A stretch of 64,000 bases of DNA from Roseiconus lacunae (GCF_008312935.1 NZ_VSZO01000009.1:310001-374000); one strand, 5' to 3'; numbered from the stretch's first letter, positions 18,829-28,538 are shown. Translations and numbers: made by a program. The notes: generated from the sequence alone by a model not told the origin.

Positions 18829-19599
18829 TTAGCCGTTGCTGTCGCTGCCAATCTTGACTTTGATCGAACCGAGCATCTTCGTCATCTCCGCCTCTTTGGT
18901 GCCGACGAACAGAATATTGTCGAGAACGATCGCTCGCTTTTCGGTCGCCGGATGCAAAATCAACCGGCCGGCGCCCAATAAGGCGTACTCGAAGACGTCG
19001 TTAATCTCTTTGTCGACGCGCAAATTTGGTGCCGGATAACGCTTCAAATCGCTCAACATCCCATGATGGTGTAGCAACTCGTTGTTTGACAGCTCCCAGT
19101 AGTTGAAACGCGTGCTGACGAAAACGGCGATGTACATCAGCCCCATGCCGAACGTCATGCATAAAAAGAATGTTGAATTGGCGACCGGACGGATGCCTTT
19201 CGCCCAACTCTCGAGCGCGGGAAGCAGGTCGGGTTTGGATAGAAACAGCAGCCATAGTCCCATCGCAACCGATGTGATGATGAACATTAATGTCAACGAT
19301 GTTGCACGTGGGAAATCGAAGACGATGACAAACATGTTGGCCATCAAAACAGCCAAAAATAGGCCCGTCATGATGACCGCCGTGGTATCTTCCGCCGGAT
19401 TAACGGTCTCGTATCCCCCAAGCCATAGCACGACCGATGCGATCACCGAGACGATCAACGTCGGGTACATGAAGATAAATTTCGGATAGGGAACCAGCAA
19501 AATTCGCTTCCGCGACGATTGGCTCTCTTTGTTTTCGCTCACAGTTTTTTTCCCAGTCGCCGGCCGCGAAACCTGCTCCTCGTGATCACCTTCGCTCAT
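18829..19599 (-). CDS. Membrane protein with PH-like C-terminal domain
   Basis: The 256-residue protein starts at the ATG at 19599, preceded by AGGATTAGG. Four transmembrane helices follow a polar N terminus: about 42-61 (FIFMYPTLIVSVIASVVLWL), 74-95, 98-117 and 139-161. After the last helix comes YWELSNNELLHHHGMLSDLKRYPAPNLRVDKEINDVFEYALLGAGRLILHPATEKRAIVLDNILFV, which looks like the bacterial PH-like (YdbT/YdbS type) fold that often follows membrane helices. It is an inner-membrane protein; ligand and role are unknown. It is divergent from ndk. Confidence 0.82.
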   Translation of the reverse strand: MSEGDHEEQVSRPATGKKTVSENKESQSSRKRILLVPYPKFIFMYPTLIVSVIASVVLWLGGYETVNPAEDTTAVIMTGLFLAVLMANMFVIVFDFPRATSLTLMFIITSVAMGLWLLFLSKPDLLPALESWAKGIRPVANSTFFLCMTFGMGLMYIAVFVSTRFNYWELSNNELLHHHGMLSDLKRYPAPNLRVDKEINDVFEYALLGAGRLILHPATEKRAIVLDNILFVGTKEAEMTKMLGSIKVKIGSDSNG

Positions 19600-19875
19600 A
19601 GTTGCCTAATCCTAAGTTCTTGCTTCCTACTGATTCATCCGTCCAACGCTTGTCGCTAGATCACCTCGCAGCGATCGCGGTTGTTGGACAAATCCAAACC
19701 GACCAAGAGTTTATCGTCCGCCTGGCATGCGTGGCACCATTGGTGCACCACTGGGGGCGCCAATTCCACTGATTGAATGCCGCCCGTTTTCCAGCGTGGC
19801 CCCGCTTCGCGCCGATCGATGCTCGACCAATAATCTCGGGCCCACAATGGAAATCAATGCCACGGAGCCGCCCTG

Positions 19876-20346
19876 ATGAGTGATCTCATGCAACGCACCC
19901 TCGTTCTGCTAAAACCCGATGCCGTCCAACGCCGCCTGATGGGCCAATTGATCGCCCGATTTGAGGCGAAAGGATTGAACATCATCGCGATGAAAATGCT
20001 GCAAGTGACGCCAGAATTAGCGAAGCAGCACTATGCCGAACACGTCGACAAGCCGTTCTACCCTAGCCTGGAGTCGTTCATCACGTCGGCGCCGATCGTT
20101 GCCTTGGCGATCGAAGGCCTGGACGTGATCAAAGTCGTCCGCGATATGCTGGGGGCGACCAACGGATTGAGCGCCGCAGCCGGAACGATCCGCGGTGACT
20201 TCAGCAGCAGCCGACAAATGAACCTGGTTCACGCCAGTGATGGCCCAGAGGCTGCACAACGAGAGCTTTCGCTGTACTTTGAAGATGCAGAAATCTGTCA
20301 CTACGAGCCAGTTCTGACGCCGTTCATGCGAGCCTCCGACGAATAG
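19876..20346 (+). CDS. ndk: Nucleoside diphosphate kinase
   Basis: This 156-residue enzyme moves the gamma-phosphate from one nucleoside triphosphate to another diphosphate through a phospho-histidine. The whole family pattern is present: TLVLLKPDAVQRRLMGQLIARFE at the start, HVDKPFYPSLESFITSAPIVAL, RDMLGATNG, GTIRGDF and the catalytic NLVHASD with His119. Length is normal. GGAG (19864-19867) lies eight bases before the ATG. It is cytosolic and housekeeping. The C-terminal end (YEPVLTPFMRASDE) is a little longer than in E. coli. No operon partner is seen. Confidence 0.97.
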   Translation: MSDLMQRTLVLLKPDAVQRRLMGQLIARFEAKGLNIIAMKMLQVTPELAKQHYAEHVDKPFYPSLESFITSAPIVALAIEGLDVIKVVRDMLGATNGLSAAAGTIRGDFSSSRQMNLVHASDGPEAAQRELSLYFEDAEICHYEPVLTPFMRASDE

Positions 20347-20746
20347 TCGACGCCCGATTTAGAAAGTCAGCCGAATGGTGCTGGCCAACGAATCCTGCGA
20401 TCCCTGCGGCGGAATCCGATCGGCTAACCGAAAGCACGATCGGCTTGGGGAGACGTTGCCAAAATCGAGTTCCACGGTTGCGAAACTGGCCGAATCCGTC
20501 CGCGTCTTGTTGATTTAATCAGCCGCAAACGCGATAGCGTGCGGTTCTTCCGCGTAAACCGTCCCCGTACAACCGGGGTGAATGCCCGTCGGCTGATCGT
20601 TGAGTCGTTCCATTCGATCAAATCAACGAGCCGTCCGCGGCTTCCACTACGGTTCGAAACGAAGCGTCTAACCGCCCCGTCCCGGCAGCACTCAGCTATT
20701 AAGTTGCTGCCAATGAGTCGATACCAAGCGGTCTTATTCGCGTCGA
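20347..20746. other. Convergent spacer (ndk / lexA)
   Basis: No gene is supported. Between 20516 and 20600 are AATCAGCCGC and GCCCGTCGGCTGAT, which resemble the inner arms of the ~130-bp element, and a small hairpin CCCCG-TACAAC-CGGGG near 20566-20581. The characteristic element ends are absent, so it is at most a degenerate or different repeat. Confidence 0.35.
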
Positions 20747-21346
20747 TTAAATCCCGTTTCTGACCACACCTACCGCGACACCAACGATTTTCGCGTCGGT
20801 AACGTACAGCGGGGCCATTTCGCGATTGGCGGGTTGCAATCGAATGCGTCCTTCTTCGGGGTACCAGAACTTCAGCGTTGAGTCGCCGGTCGGCAATTCA
20901 GCGACGACGATCTGTCCCGGCTCAGCGGACTCTTGCCGCTGGATGACAACAAAATCACCGTCTTGGATGTGGGCATCGATCATCGAGTCCCCGGAAACCT
21001 GCAAGATGAATCGATCATGCTTGCAAAACATACCACTAAAATCGACGCGATCGGTTTGCTCGAACGCAAGTGCGGTCGTTCCGGCAGCTACCATCCCCGC
21101 CATTGGCAAACTATGCCCACGGTCGTGGCCTTCCGTTAACTCAATCGCGCGCGACTTGTTTGGACTCCTCCGAATCAGTCCTTTACGTTCCAGAGCACGG
21201 AGGTGGCACATCACGCCATTGGGGCTTTTGATGCCAAATGCTTCGCCGATCTCGCGAACGGTCGGTCCGTAGCCTCGATTGATGATCAGCTCACGGATCA
21301 ACTCGTAAACGCGGCGCTGCCGATCGGTGAGTTGCTTTGTCGCCAT
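20747..21346 (-). CDS. lexA: LexA SOS repressor
   Basis: This 199-residue repressor turns off DNA-damage genes and cuts itself when RecA filaments form. The N-terminal winged helix-turn-helix (about 1-70) has TDRQRRVYELIRELIINRGYGPTVREIGEAFGIKSPNGVMCHLRALERKGLI. The cleavage site is Ala88-Gly89 in MVAAGTT, and the S24-type serine-lysine pair is Ser121 (SGDSMID) and Lys159 (DSTLKFW). Length and layout are normal. It is divergent from dnaA across 754 bases. I could not identify an operator, and planctomycete LexA boxes are not known to me, so autoregulation is assumed only from the family. Confidence 0.97.
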   Translation of the reverse strand: MATKQLTDRQRRVYELIRELIINRGYGPTVREIGEAFGIKSPNGVMCHLRALERKGLIRRSPNKSRAIELTEGHDRGHSLPMAGMVAAGTTALAFEQTDRVDFSGMFCKHDRFILQVSGDSMIDAHIQDGDFVVIQRQESAEPGQIVVAELPTGDSTLKFWYPEEGRIRLQPANREMAPLYVTDAKIVGVAVGVVRNGI

Positions 21347-22100
21347 CTGTTGACTCGTTGATTGGAGTTATGTCGCCGCTCGGACAACCTGCGGAAGTAT
21401 ACCGGATCCACCTACCTAAAGCCAACGAGGCTATGAAGATCCGGACTTGGATCACATCTGTCCAATATCGAAGTGTTAATCGGCGAAGGGCCAACCTTCC
21501 CGACTTGCCAAGCGCACAAAACATTTCGGAGACACAATTTTAGTCCATGCAGATTTCGTGAAGACGGCGAGTTCCGAAGCGACCCAAAAACCGCAAGCAG
21601 ATACATTACAAGGACTTACGCCGATCCAATAACTTCTAATTCGCTCTCGGAAGAAAAAGTTCGACAGTTTTTCCACCCACCGGAATTCCTTGCCACCCCG
21701 CCGAATGCGTCCACCAAACGGACCTCCGGATGACGTCTCCAACCGTGAATTCTTGCCTCATGCGAATGAAGATCAGTCTGCGAAACGAATCCCAGCCGGC
21801 CGATCAACAATTCGATTTGACTTGCGTGCTAGCAAACCTAGAATCTCGCCCACTCAACGAACGCCGAGGGAATTTGATAGCATTTTCGCTTCCGGTGGAT
21901 CGTCGAGGGTATCGATTGACTTGGGAGGCTGAGATGCCACCCAGCGGAGCTAGGTTGGCTGCTTGTCTTGCCAACGCTTTGGCTGCTTTTCCGAGTCGAT
22001 CCATTAGGCCAATTTTCCGCCGAACGTTGCGATCGCAGTTTCCCCTGTTACTGCCGGTTCCGCGATGGTCGGTCGGGTTTCGAACGTTACGCAATGATCC
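21347..22100. other. lexA-dnaA divergent spacer
   Basis: This spacer has no supported gene. It is somewhat AT-richer between about 21400 and 21680 than the flanking DNA. I see no clear cluster of TTATNCACA-type DnaA boxes: the nearest matches (for example TTTTTCCACC near 21669) are partial. It must carry the promoters of lexA and dnaA. Confidence 0.5.
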
Positions 22101-23933
22101 ATGATGGAGGACTGCGCTCCCGGTATGTCCACAACGCACGGCTGCAACAATGACTCGGAGGTCATTGTCACATTCAAGGAGGCTTTGAAGCAGCGTGTGG
22201 GCGCGGAGCGATATCAGATTTGGTTCTCTGGTGTCGAGTTCGACGTCGAATCAACGCCCTCGGTCGAATCAACGCCCTCGACCGAGAACGCAGCTGAAAG
22301 CTCAGCTGGGTCCCCGGCGGCGGCTTCCCAGAACGCGCAAGTATCTCCGGGCTGCATCATCGCGACCGCACGCGGACAATTTGCGGCAGACCGGTTGAGC
22401 AAGAACTTCCTTTCGGCAATGCGAGCTGCCGCGTCGGCGGCGTGTGGCTCGTTGACGAACATTCGCATCGATGTCGCGTCTACACCGACACAACAGGTGG
22501 GGCTGCCGTTTGAAGACGTGGGCACCGATGCCAATTCGGTCGCCGACCAAACCGACTCCGCCCCCCCAGCAAGCGATCAGGCAGACGCGCAGGCGGCAAG
22601 CGAGTCCACCGCAGCGGCTGCTTCATCAGACTTCGACGCCTCTGCTGTCCGAGGGACGGCCCGACCAAAATCGCGCCCACAGACAAAGGCTCAGCGAAAC
22701 GACCGGGCGTCCAAGCGGCGACGTCCCCAAACGCAGTCATTGGCAGCGATTTTAGCCGACGGAATCGACTCGCGAAAAACCGCGTCCGGTTCAGCGTCCC
22801 CGCCGCCGAAGCGACAAACGTCTGCTGGTCCCGCGACCGCGGCGGCATCTGCGCCACAGGCGATGCCGGCGTCCACGCGTGAAAATATGCGTCGTGCGAT
22901 GGACCATAGTTGGGATAACTTTGTGACAGGTCCGAGCAATCGACTGGCCGTCACCGCATGCGAAATGACCATCGAATCACCTCGGACGGCATCACCGCTG
23001 GTGCTGTGGGGACCGCCGGGCTGTGGCAAGTCACACTTGCTTGGAGCGGTTGCAAAAAAGCTCCGCACCATTCACCGCATGCGGCAGGTCATCATCCTGT
23101 CGGCGGAAGACTTCACGAACGATTTTATCAAAGCACTTCACGGCAACAGCTTGCCGGCGTTCCGGTCGCGGTTTCGTGATGCGAGTGCACTACTGATCGA
23201 CGACATCCAATTCTTCGTTGACAAGAAGGCGACGATTCGCGAGCTGCAACACACGATTGAAATGTTCGCCGAAGCCGGCAAGCCACTGGTATTTGCCGGA
23301 ACGAAAGCCCCCACCGAGATCAAAGGCTTGGGTGGTGAATTGAGCGGGCGTTTGGCGTCTGGATTGGTTTGCCAAGTCAACAGCCTGGACTTCGAAACCC
23401 GCATCGAATTGCTGCGTCGCTATGCCAACCAAAGTTCCCCCGACGCGTGGCCCGAAGAAACCCTTTCTGAAATCGCCGAAGCGGTTGACGGGGACGGTCG
23501 GTTGCTGATCGGGATCGCAAACTTGATCTCATTGTTGCAGCGGATGTATGGCTCGATGCCGACGATGGAACAGATTCGCCAGCACGGGTCACACTTGCTA
23601 CGAAGTTCCGGTGTACCGATTACGTTGCAAACGATCGAGCAAGCGGTCGAGAAGGTATTCCAGTTAGAAGGCCGTTCGTTGCAGTCGGGCTCACAAGCAA
23701 AAAGCCTGACCGGGCCGCGGATGTTGGCCATGTATTTGTCGCGTGAAATGACCGGCAGCCCCTATTCGGAAATCGGCGGCCACTATGGCGGACGCAGCCA
23801 TAGCACGGCGATCTTGGCTTCCCAACGTGTCAAGCAGTGGCTCGAAGCGAATAAGCAGATCGGTCGTGGGACGACAGCGTTGGCGACTGACGAAGCGATC
23901 CGCCGAGTCGAAGCGATGCTAAAGACCGGCTGA
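22101..23933 (+). CDS. dnaA: Replication initiator DnaA
   Basis: The 610-residue protein opens the chromosomal origin and loads DnaB. Domain I is at the N terminus (VTFKEALKQRVGAERYQIWFSGVEF ... GCIIATARGQFAADRLSKNFLSAM) but is split by about 40 Ser/Ala/Glu-rich residues. A very long Ala/Ser/Pro/Lys-rich linker (about 125-265) follows. The AAA+ domain has Walker A GPPGCGKS (304-311) and Walker B LLIDDIQFF (Asp367-368). Domain IV has GGRSHST at 563-569, with Ser where GGRDHST is usual. The start may instead be the ATG at 22125, which has GGAGG 14 bases upstream. It is longer than the usual ~450 residues because of the linker and insertion. dnaB follows after 103 bases. Confidence 0.95.
   Translation: MMEDCAPGMSTTHGCNNDSEVIVTFKEALKQRVGAERYQIWFSGVEFDVESTPSVESTPSTENAAESSAGSPAAASQNAQVSPGCIIATARGQFAADRLSKNFLSAMRAAASAACGSLTNIRIDVASTPTQQVGLPFEDVGTDANSVADQTDSAPPASDQADAQAASESTAAAASSDFDASAVRGTARPKSRPQTKAQRNDRASKRRRPQTQSLAAILADGIDSRKTASGSASPPPKRQTSAGPATAAASAPQAMPASTRENMRRAMDHSWDNFVTGPSNRLAVTACEMTIESPRTASPLVLWGPPGCGKSHLLGAVAKKLRTIHRMRQVIILSAEDFTNDFIKALHGNSLPAFRSRFRDASALLIDDIQFFVDKKATIRELQHTIEMFAEAGKPLVFAGTKAPTEIKGLGGELSGRLASGLVCQVNSLDFETRIELLRRYANQSSPDAWPEETLSEIAEAVDGDGRLLIGIANLISLLQRMYGSMPTMEQIRQHGSHLLRSSGVPITLQTIEQAVEKVFQLEGRSLQSGSQAKSLTGPRMLAMYLSREMTGSPYSEIGGHYGGRSHSTAILASQRVKQWLEANKQIGRGTTALATDEAIRRVEAMLKTG
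22245..22280 (+). repeat. 18-bp tandem duplication inside dnaA
   Basis: GTCGAATCAACGCCCTCG occurs twice head to tail (22245-22262 and 22263-22280), in frame, giving VESTPSVESTPS in the insertion within DnaA domain I. Confidence 0.9.
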
Positions 23934-24036
23934 TCCCCCGTGACCGGTTGAACTTGATCGGCCAACGCGAACAATACAAACTGCTCCGCCTGAGATTCTC
24001 ACGCGACGTCACAGCTACCAACCAAGGATCGGTGTT

Positions 24037-25485
24037 TTGAGTACCGGAGACTTTGATCGTTCTAAATTTAAGAAGGACAAGAAACGTCCCCAATCTGCCG
24101 CCGAGATCTTGCAGCGCCAGCCGCCGTTTGATCTTGAAGCCGAAATGGGCGTGCTCGGCAGCATCTTGATTCTTCCGGAAGTCTGCGACGACTTGGCGTC
24201 TCTGCGGGCGGACGATTTTTACGACGACGCCAACCGAATCATCTACGCACAGCTTCGCGAGATGTACGACACCGGTGAGAAAATCGATGTCACACTTCTG
24301 GTGGCTCGCTTAAAGAAGACCGACGACTTCGAAAAAATCGGGGGTGCGGCGTATTTGGCGAGGCTTTCGTCGGCCGTACCCAATGCCGCCCACGCGGTGT
24401 ACTACGGCGAGATCGTTTCCGAAAAAGCGGTCTATCGAAAGCTGATCCACGCCGGGACCGACATCCTTCGCGACGCCTACGACCAATCCAGCGAGGCACG
24501 TGAGCTGTGTGCACAGGCGGAAGCGAAAGTCTTCTCGATCATGGACGGTCGCTCGGCCAATTCCTTGCATTCGATGAACGACGTTTTGCACGCGGCGATG
24601 GACCGGATGGAAGCCCGCCTTCGAGGTGAAGTTACCGAAGGCACCGTCGAAACCGGATTGACCGATTACGACACGATGACCGGTGGGCTACATATGGGCG
24701 AACTGATCATCCTCGCCGCTCGACCGTCGATGGGGAAAACGGCGTTGGCGATGAACATTGCCGAACACTGCGCGATCGAACTGCGCCAGCCGGCTTTGTT
24801 TATCAGCTTGGAAATGTCGGGGATCGAATTGGCCGACCGGATGTTGTGTAGCCTGGCTCGCGTCAATGGGCACCGACTACGAAACGGAACGATCAGCGCT
24901 GACGACCAGACCCGCTTGATCAATAAGGCGAATGAGATCAGTACGGCGCCGTTTTACGTTGACGATTCGCCCAGTCGGACGGTCAGCGAAATTGCGGCGG
25001 CGGCACGCCGGATCAAACGTCGCGAGAACGGACTCGGGTTGATCGTGATCGATTACTTGCAGCTCATCGAACCAGATAACTCACGCGATCCACGTCAGGA
25101 GCAAGTCGCAAAAATCGCGCGACGCCTAAAAGGGATGGCGCGGGAACTGGGCGTACCGATGCTATGTCTCTCACAGCTCAACCGACAAGCCGAAGACAGC
25201 AAGGACCACCGTCCCAAGCTGAGCCACCTTCGTGAATCCGGTGCAATCGAGCAAGACGCCGACGTCGTGATGTTCGTCCACCGTGAAGAGTATTACCACC
25301 GTGGTGAAGATCGGGCTCAGTTCGCCGGGCAGGCGGAGATCATCATCGCCAAGCAGCGGAACGGACCGGTGGGCGATGTCCAATTGACTTGGGAATCGGA
25401 CTTCACCCGCTTCGGTAACCGTGCCCCCGAGCACCACGATGAATTCAGCGACTATGCCGAATTCACCAGCCCGGGTGGTTTCTAA
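24037..25485 (+). CDS. dnaB: Replicative DNA helicase DnaB
   Basis: The 482-residue helicase unwinds DNA at the replication fork as a hexamer. The start is a TTG at 24037 with AAGGA about ten bases upstream. The N-terminal collar domain is seen at about 30-140 (PPFDLEAEMGVLGSILILPEV ... GGAAYLARLSSAVPNAAHAVYYGEIV). The RecA-like ATPase has TGLTDYDTMTGGLHMGELIILAARPSMGKTALA with the P-loop at 228-235, Walker B LIVIDYLQLI and the motif LSQLNRQAEDSKDHRPKLSHLRESGAIEQDADVV. Length is normal. It follows dnaA on the same strand, so initiator and helicase are probably expressed together. A small convergent hairpin lies right after the gene. Confidence 0.97.
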   Translation: MSTGDFDRSKFKKDKKRPQSAAEILQRQPPFDLEAEMGVLGSILILPEVCDDLASLRADDFYDDANRIIYAQLREMYDTGEKIDVTLLVARLKKTDDFEKIGGAAYLARLSSAVPNAAHAVYYGEIVSEKAVYRKLIHAGTDILRDAYDQSSEARELCAQAEAKVFSIMDGRSANSLHSMNDVLHAAMDRMEARLRGEVTEGTVETGLTDYDTMTGGLHMGELIILAARPSMGKTALAMNIAEHCAIELRQPALFISLEMSGIELADRMLCSLARVNGHRLRNGTISADDQTRLINKANEISTAPFYVDDSPSRTVSEIAAAARRIKRRENGLGLIVIDYLQLIEPDNSRDPRQEQVAKIARRLKGMARELGVPMLCLSQLNRQAEDSKDHRPKLSHLRESGAIEQDADVVMFVHREEYYHRGEDRAQFAGQAEIIIAKQRNGPVGDVQLTWESDFTRFGNRAPEHHDEFSDYAEFTSPGGF

Positions 25486-25501
25486 GCTTTCCTGTCGTGA
25501 T

Positions 25502-25518
25502 TAACGCAACCTGCGTTA
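25502..25518. terminator. Small hairpin between convergent genes
   Basis: TAACGCA (25502-25508) pairs with TGCGTTA (25512-25518) across a three-base loop, in the 30-base gap between dnaB and the convergent gene, and it includes the latter's stop codon. It has no T-run, so termination by it is only possible. Confidence 0.3.
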
Positions 25519-27453
25519 CTTAAGCTCGGGGTCCGCTCGCAGCGTGAAGAACCCAAAGTGAATCCCGTCGGGTTCGTTGTAGCCGAAAGACCCTGTGGGT
25601 GCGAAGTACTTTTCAAACTCCGAGAACGGGGGCAATTCGTTCTTATCCATCAGCTGCGATATTTTCTTGACCGCTGGATTGTTTTCGCCCGCTTGGCGAA
25701 GGAAGTTGCGAGAGTTCTCGTCTTTGGCCAAGTCGTAAATCAGGCGAAAGCTCTGCGCTCCGTCGATGAACGACAGCACGAACGGATCATCGCCATCGAG
25801 TTTGCCGCCTAGTTCACCGGAGACTAACGAGTACTCAGGAAGTTCCAACAAGCGGGGAAGCTTTCCGGCATCGGCCAACGCCACCCTTTCGAGAAACTTG
25901 GTGCTATCGGAATAGATCAACCAGTTGCCGAGAATGAGGAAACTTGGTTCGGGGCGACGCAGGTTTTGAGGAAAATTACCGCCGGGGCCACGCAATCGAT
26001 AGACAACATGTCCGGCGATCGTTTCGACAGTCATCGCGTTTTGCATCCGATCGCGAATGTCCGCCATCTTTGACTTGGCCTTCACCGGATCTTTTAGTTC
26101 AAACGCAAACGCGTTAACGCCACTGTTGATTCGTGCCGGGGGCTCCATCCAGGCAAGACGCACGAATCGGCCGTTCAGATTTCCAACGACATCGTCTTGG
26201 ATGCTTAATCCCAAACGCGTCATAACAGGGTCTTCAACGATCCGCTTCATCGCATCAACACCTTGGAAGCGATCGAGCACTTTGCCGAAGTTCTCGTATG
26301 CTTTGGCAAAATCCCAATTCAGCGACGAGTACTGCATAATGTCCTCGGGCACCCAATTCGGTGGAGCGGTTTCACCGGTTTCGGGACGTAAGACACCGAG
26401 GATGCCGTCGCGCGGGGGATCGATCTTGATATGGTAGTGCGCGATACCTTCGAACACATCTCCGCCTCGGAACGAACTACCGCCGATCCCACCGATACGA
26501 GCCGCGCCCATTTCTTCGATGGTCGGCCAGATTAGAGCCACGGCAATAGAATCGGACCGTTTGATAATCCGATCGGCGATCGCATGCGGATCTGCAAAAA
26601 ACGTGACTTGCGGACGCGTATCTTCGGCGCCGACACAACGCGACATGATGGTGCCAAATGTTGCATTGTCAGCGAGCGTCGGTTCGTCACTTTTTCCGAT
26701 CCAGTGATTGAGCACATCCTGAGCGGCGGAGTGGCCGACACCGATGACGAACGTGCCGTCGCGTTCGAAAAACTCGATCGGCAATCGGCCGGCACGATTG
26801 GGCAACATTCGGGTCACTTCGGTTCCATCGATTTTGGTGACTCGTCGGACCCGTTGTTTTTTGACTTCTTGTTCGAAGCGGTCGACGATCTTCATCAAGC
26901 TATCGATGTTGTCGCCGGCGTCGATCAGGAAAGTGAATCCGAACGAGTACTGCTCTCGCAATTCGGCGCGACGCTTGCGACGTTCGATCTCGTCTTCGCT
27001 GGCATCTTCATCGGATTGTAGCTCCGGTTTTTCGTCCCCCTCGAGCGGCTTGGCTGGGTGCAGGGCGAAAGCGACTTGGCCCTGTGGGATCGCGAGCAAT
27101 TCGTCGAGACCGATTCCGATCTCATCGCTTGCTTCTTGGAACAAGTCTTTCAAGGTGGCATAAAGGTCATCGGCAAATGGTCGGAACTTTGGATCCTGGA
27201 TCATTTTTCCGAGCGACGATGACTTAAGATCCTGGCGTAGATCAGCGGCATCATCTAAACGGATGTAGGCCAGCGTGTCGCTGGGAAACAGTCGAGGAGC
27301 GCCTGGTAGCGCGCCGTCTTTGTCCTTTTCGGCTGCCGAAGTGGTAGGCAAACCGGTGAGCATTCCACCGGCGACTATCGCTAGCGACATCACGGCTGTC
27401 TTGACGGATCCGGAAACGCGGAAAACGCCGGAATGGGGACGAATCACTGTCAT
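25516..27453 (-). CDS. Secreted protein of unknown function (planctomycete type)
   Basis: I use the ATG at 27453 (645 residues); a TTG five codons upstream also keeps the frame. The signal peptide is about residues 17-41 (VKTAVMSLAIVAGGMLTGLPTTSAAE). The mature protein begins PRLFPSDTLAYIRLDDAADLRQDLKSSSLGKMIQDPKFRPFADDLYATLKDLF, and has a charged linker (DEDASEDEIERRKRRAELREQYSFGFTF) and a later part with repeated strand-helix units. This is the layout of large secreted proteins common in Rhodopirellula-like genomes, where no activity is known to me. It contains no catalytic or heme motif. Convergent with dnaB and probably monocistronic. Confidence 0.85.
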   Translation of the reverse strand: MTVIRPHSGVFRVSGSVKTAVMSLAIVAGGMLTGLPTTSAAEKDKDGALPGAPRLFPSDTLAYIRLDDAADLRQDLKSSSLGKMIQDPKFRPFADDLYATLKDLFQEASDEIGIGLDELLAIPQGQVAFALHPAKPLEGDEKPELQSDEDASEDEIERRKRRAELREQYSFGFTFLIDAGDNIDSLMKIVDRFEQEVKKQRVRRVTKIDGTEVTRMLPNRAGRLPIEFFERDGTFVIGVGHSAAQDVLNHWIGKSDEPTLADNATFGTIMSRCVGAEDTRPQVTFFADPHAIADRIIKRSDSIAVALIWPTIEEMGAARIGGIGGSSFRGGDVFEGIAHYHIKIDPPRDGILGVLRPETGETAPPNWVPEDIMQYSSLNWDFAKAYENFGKVLDRFQGVDAMKRIVEDPVMTRLGLSIQDDVVGNLNGRFVRLAWMEPPARINSGVNAFAFELKDPVKAKSKMADIRDRMQNAMTVETIAGHVVYRLRGPGGNFPQNLRRPEPSFLILGNWLIYSDSTKFLERVALADAGKLPRLLELPEYSLVSGELGGKLDGDDPFVLSFIDGAQSFRLIYDLAKDENSRNFLRQAGENNPAVKKISQLMDKNELPPFSEFEKYFAPTGSFGYNEPDGIHFGFFTLRADPELK

Positions 27454-27842
27454 TGGTGTGCCACACAAGAAGAAGGGGAATGAAACGATCGGACAAGGCC
27501 TGCTAATCGGTCGATCTTGTTCAGATTCTAGTCGTCTTTCAGCTCAAACTCGCCTACGACTTAATCACGCCAACACCGCCCCGAAAAAATCGTGACCAGC
27601 GTACATTTGCGTATACAACCGAGGGTGGTTGGCTTTGGACCTGCCGAAGCAACATGTGAATTACTGAGCGGCCGGTCGAGACGGGAATGAACGATCGACG
27701 TAGGTTTCGATGCGTACGTTAGTTCTGAACTTGTCGCTTGATTCGGTTTTGCGACCTCGATCTTGGGACTTTCAGATGAAGTTCCTAGGCGAAATCCGAA
27801 ACGTTTGGAGGCGCGTAAGGTTAAAGTAGGGTAACAAATTGA
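27454..27842. other. Divergent spacer, nothing recognised
   Basis: The spacer between the two divergent secreted-protein genes has no supported gene, repeat or motif. Confidence 0.45.
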
Positions 27843-28538
27843 ATGAACTTCTTCTCGCCAATGGTGCACGCTTCCATGTCGAATTTGCCAACTCATCGCC
27901 CGCTTCGCCGCGTCATGATCGCAGTGATGGGCAATTTGGTGCTAGCGACCCTCGCGACGGCTCAGTTTTCCAGCGACACCGGTGATACCGGCGTCGGCAC
28001 TGGGACAGACTCTGGAGCAACGGCGGGCGGCACATCGAGTTTTGGCAGCGCGATGTCGGCCAGTGGTGCGAGCACGTTCGCAGGTGTTGAGCGAGGCTCA
28101 ACGATTGGAAGTGAAAACGTCTCTGGATTCGGAGCCGCTGCGGAATCGACGGGTGGCGGAGGAGGTGCGGCAGCCGGAGGCGGACGCGCCGGCGGCGTCG
28201 GTGGACTTGGAGGGCTCGGCGGCTTGTTCGGGGCACTGGGAAGTGCGTTTGGGGGGCAGGATGCGAGCAGTACACAGCCAACGATCCGAGTTAAATTACG
28301 ATCGGCCGTCAACGTCGCTCCACTGGACAGTCGCCTGGTTCAACGCTCTGCCAATCAAGTGCTCTCACGAGTTCCCGTGTCAACCGGCACACAAAATGTT
28401 CGCGTCACAATGAATGGTCGCAGAGCCACCTTGACCGGCATCGTAGGCAGCGACAAAGAGCGTCGAATGAGCGAACTGTTGCTACGTTTAGAACCCGGCG
28501 TCAGCTCGATTGACAATCAGATCACCGTCGCGCAGTAA
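27843..28538 (+). CDS. Secreted Gly-rich protein with BON-like C-terminal domain
   Basis: The 231-residue protein may start at 27843 or at an internal ATG such as MSNLPTHRP at 27876. A hydrophobic export signal (VMIAVMGNLVLATLATAQF) is followed by a Gly/Ser/Thr/Ala-rich stretch to about residue 140, ending in a glycine run (GGAAAGGGRAGGVGGLGGLGGLFG). The last ~85 residues form a compact domain: IRVKLRSAVNVAPLDSRLVQRSANQVLSRV, then VRVTMNGRRATLTGIVGSDKERRMSELLLRLEPGVSSIDNQITV, the strand-helix pattern of BON domains, which bind membranes or lipids in relatives. It is probably periplasmic or outer-membrane associated. The RAYT repeat cluster begins 16 bases after its stop codon. Confidence 0.75.
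   Translation: MNFFSPMVHASMSNLPTHRPLRRVMIAVMGNLVLATLATAQFSSDTGDTGVGTGTDSGATAGGTSSFGSAMSASGASTFAGVERGSTIGSENVSGFGAAAESTGGGGGAAAGGGRAGGVGGLGGLGGLFGALGSAFGGQDASSTQPTIRVKLRSAVNVAPLDSRLVQRSANQVLSRVPVSTGTQNVRVTMNGRRATLTGIVGSDKERRMSELLLRLEPGVSSIDNQITVAQ

Noticed and set aside
21347-22100. Replication origin next to dnaA
   Set aside because: Only partial matches to the DnaA box are seen and no AT-rich unwinding element stands out, so an origin is not claimed.
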